From assembly GCA_012514785.1 (NCBI GenBank), contig JAAYZP010000217.1, positions 1 to 7,832 of the forward strand: 7,832 nt of DNA. Reading direction: 5' to 3'. The translations under genes and the position numbers were made by a program. Below, in pieces: positions 6,818-7,832 of this stretch. Source of the DNA: Propionibacterium sp. Lineage in GTDB: Bacteria; Actinomycetota; Actinomycetes; Propionibacteriales; Propionibacteriaceae. How positions within the stretch are numbered: position 1 is the first letter of the stretch; each line of letters opens with the position of its first letter. Below the pieces are notes generated by a model. That model made no database searches. It saw nothing but the letters and a program-made list of their open reading frames with translations, and was not told the DNA's origin.

Positions 6818-7832
6818 ATGAACAAGACCGGAGTCTACTTCGACCACGCCGCTACTTCGCAAGTGCGTCCGCTGGCAGCCGAACAACTGATGCAAAAGTT
6901 GCAGCTCGTCGGCAACCCCGCGGCGCTCCACCGGGCGGGGCAGCGGGCGAGGGCGCAGCTGGAGGAGGCTCGCGAGCAGCTGGCGGACGCGATGGGCGCC
7001 CAGCCGGCCGAGGTGATCTTCACCTCTGGGGGGTCGGAATCCGATTCGCTGGCGGTGCTCGGCGGGTGGGGCGCGAGCGGCCGCCCGCGCTGCCTCGTCT
7101 CCGCGATCGAGCACCCGGCCGTGCTGGGTGCCGTGGAGCGTGGGGCCGAGGTGTTGCCCGTCACGTCGGCCGGCGTCGTCGCCGCGGACGCGGCCGCCGG
7201 GCTGATCGACGAACGCACCGGGCTGGTCTCCGTGCAGCTGGTCAACAACGAGACCGGCATCATCCAGCCGATCGACGACCTGCGCAGGCTGGCGCACGCG
7301 TCGGGCGCATGGTTCCATACCGACGCGGTCCAGGCCGTCGGCAACATCCCGGTTTCGTTCCGGGATTCGGGCGTGGACATGATGACGATCTCCGCGCACA
7401 AGCTGGGGGGACCCGTCGGGATCGGGGCGCTGATCGCGCGCAAGGAGATCGAGCCCCATCCGATCGGGCTCGGCGGGGGCCAGGAGCGCAAGGTCCGCTC
7501 GGGCACCGCGACGGTGGCGCTCGCGGCGTCGTTCGCCGCAGCCGCGGCGGAGGCGGTCGAGGACCTGGCGCGGGAGGCCGAGCGGCTGCGCGCGCTGCAG
7601 CGCCGCATCGTCGAGCGGCTGCAGGGCTTCGGGGCGCGCGCCAACACGGTCGAGGCCGATCATGCGCCACACATCGTCAACGCCACCTTCCCGGGGCTCC
7701 GCGCCGGCGACCTGCTGTTCCTGCTCGACCAGCGTGACGTGTACGCCTCGGTGGGCAGCGCCTGCCGCGCCGGCGTGCACCAGCCCTCCGAGGTGCTGCT
7801 GGCCATGGGGCGCAGCGACGACGAGGCGGCCG
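6818..7832 (+). CDS. Cysteine desulfurase, class I NifS/IscS-like, C-terminus cut by window edge
   Basis: PLP-dependent enzyme that takes sulfur from L-cysteine as an enzyme persulfide, giving alanine and sulfur for Fe-S clusters or tRNA thiolation. 338 codons are visible and the frame is open at the right edge; family members are about 380-400 aa. Seen: YFDHAAT (7-13), GNPAALH (32-38), FTSGGSESDS (68-77), IEHPAV (97-102, PLP-stacking His98), VNNETGIIQP (142-151), HTDAVQAVG (167-175, Asp169 and Gln172 contact PLP), SAHKLGGPVGIGAL (192-205, Schiff-base Lys195), GGGQERKVRSGT (219-230) and the catalytic loop SVGSACRAG (311-319, Cys316). The GSACxAG...PS...LLAMG pattern resembles the mycobacterial IscS-like protein Rv3025c, which precedes the tRNA thiolase gene mnmA/trmU. 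By analogy the next gene could be mnmA, but it is outside the window. The exact biological sulfur acceptor cannot be told from sequence. It is divergent from glgX. Confidence 0.95.
   Translation, partial: MNKTGVYFDHAATSQVRPLAAEQLMQKLQLVGNPAALHRAGQRARAQLEEAREQLADAMGAQPAEVIFTSGGSESDSLAVLGGWGASGRPRCLVSAIEHPAVLGAVERGAEVLPVTSAGVVAADAAAGLIDERTGLVSVQLVNNETGIIQPIDDLRRLAHASGAWFHTDAVQAVGNIPVSFRDSGVDMMTISAHKLGGPVGIGALIARKEIEPHPIGLGGGQERKVRSGTATVALAASFAAAAAEAVEDLAREAERLRALQRRIVERLQGFGARANTVEADHAPHIVNATFPGLRAGDLLFLLDQRDVYASVGSACRAGVHQPSEVLLAMGRSDDEAA

Noticed and set aside
4580..7780. A single 1066-codon minus-strand open frame that extends GlgX by about 350 residues
   Set aside because: The extra N-terminal part runs antisense through the desulfurase, is low-complexity Arg/Ala/Gly/Asp-rich with no recognisable domain, and lies before a normal CBM48 start with its own ribosome site at 6721.

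Overview
The window comes from a GC-rich bacterium. The glgE-type glycogen genes, third-position G/C preference, GTG starts, short overlapping gene junctions and a possible leaderless promoter all suggest an actinobacterium. I cannot name the genus; a Propionibacteriales-like origin is only a guess. Nearly all of the sequence is coding. I see no tRNA, rRNA, CRISPR array, insertion sequence, phage gene or attachment site.

From about 6721 down to position 1 the minus strand carries four alpha-glucan genes, all in one direction. In transcription order they are glgX (debranching enzyme, 6721-4580), glgE (alpha-1,4-glucan:maltose-1-phosphate maltosyltransferase, about 4569-2575), mak/pep2 (maltokinase, 2578-1436) and glgB (branching enzyme, from 1317, cut by the left edge). 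The first three are packed tightly: glgX and glgE are about 10 nt apart or overlap, depending on the glgE start, and glgE and mak share a GTGA stop/start. A 118-nt gap precedes glgB and may hold a secondary promoter or operator.

Together the genes form most of the GlgE pathway. Maltokinase makes alpha-maltose-1-phosphate from maltose and ATP, GlgE adds the maltosyl unit to linear alpha-1,4 chains, GlgB introduces alpha-1,6 branches, and GlgX removes branches during turnover. Trehalose synthase (TreS), the usual source of maltose, is not in the window.

Divergent from glgX, across a 96-nt gap, lies a plus-strand class I (NifS/IscS-like) cysteine desulfurase, 6818 to beyond the right edge. It is functionally unrelated. 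Its ATG sits 7 nt after a TATCTT hexamer and has no convincing ribosome binding site, which fits leaderless transcription.

I found no clear undescribed system. The points most worth a second look are a His-to-Pro change in the maltokinase catalytic motif, an evenly spaced TGCC/GGCA half-site array before glgB, and the leaderless-type desulfurase promoter.
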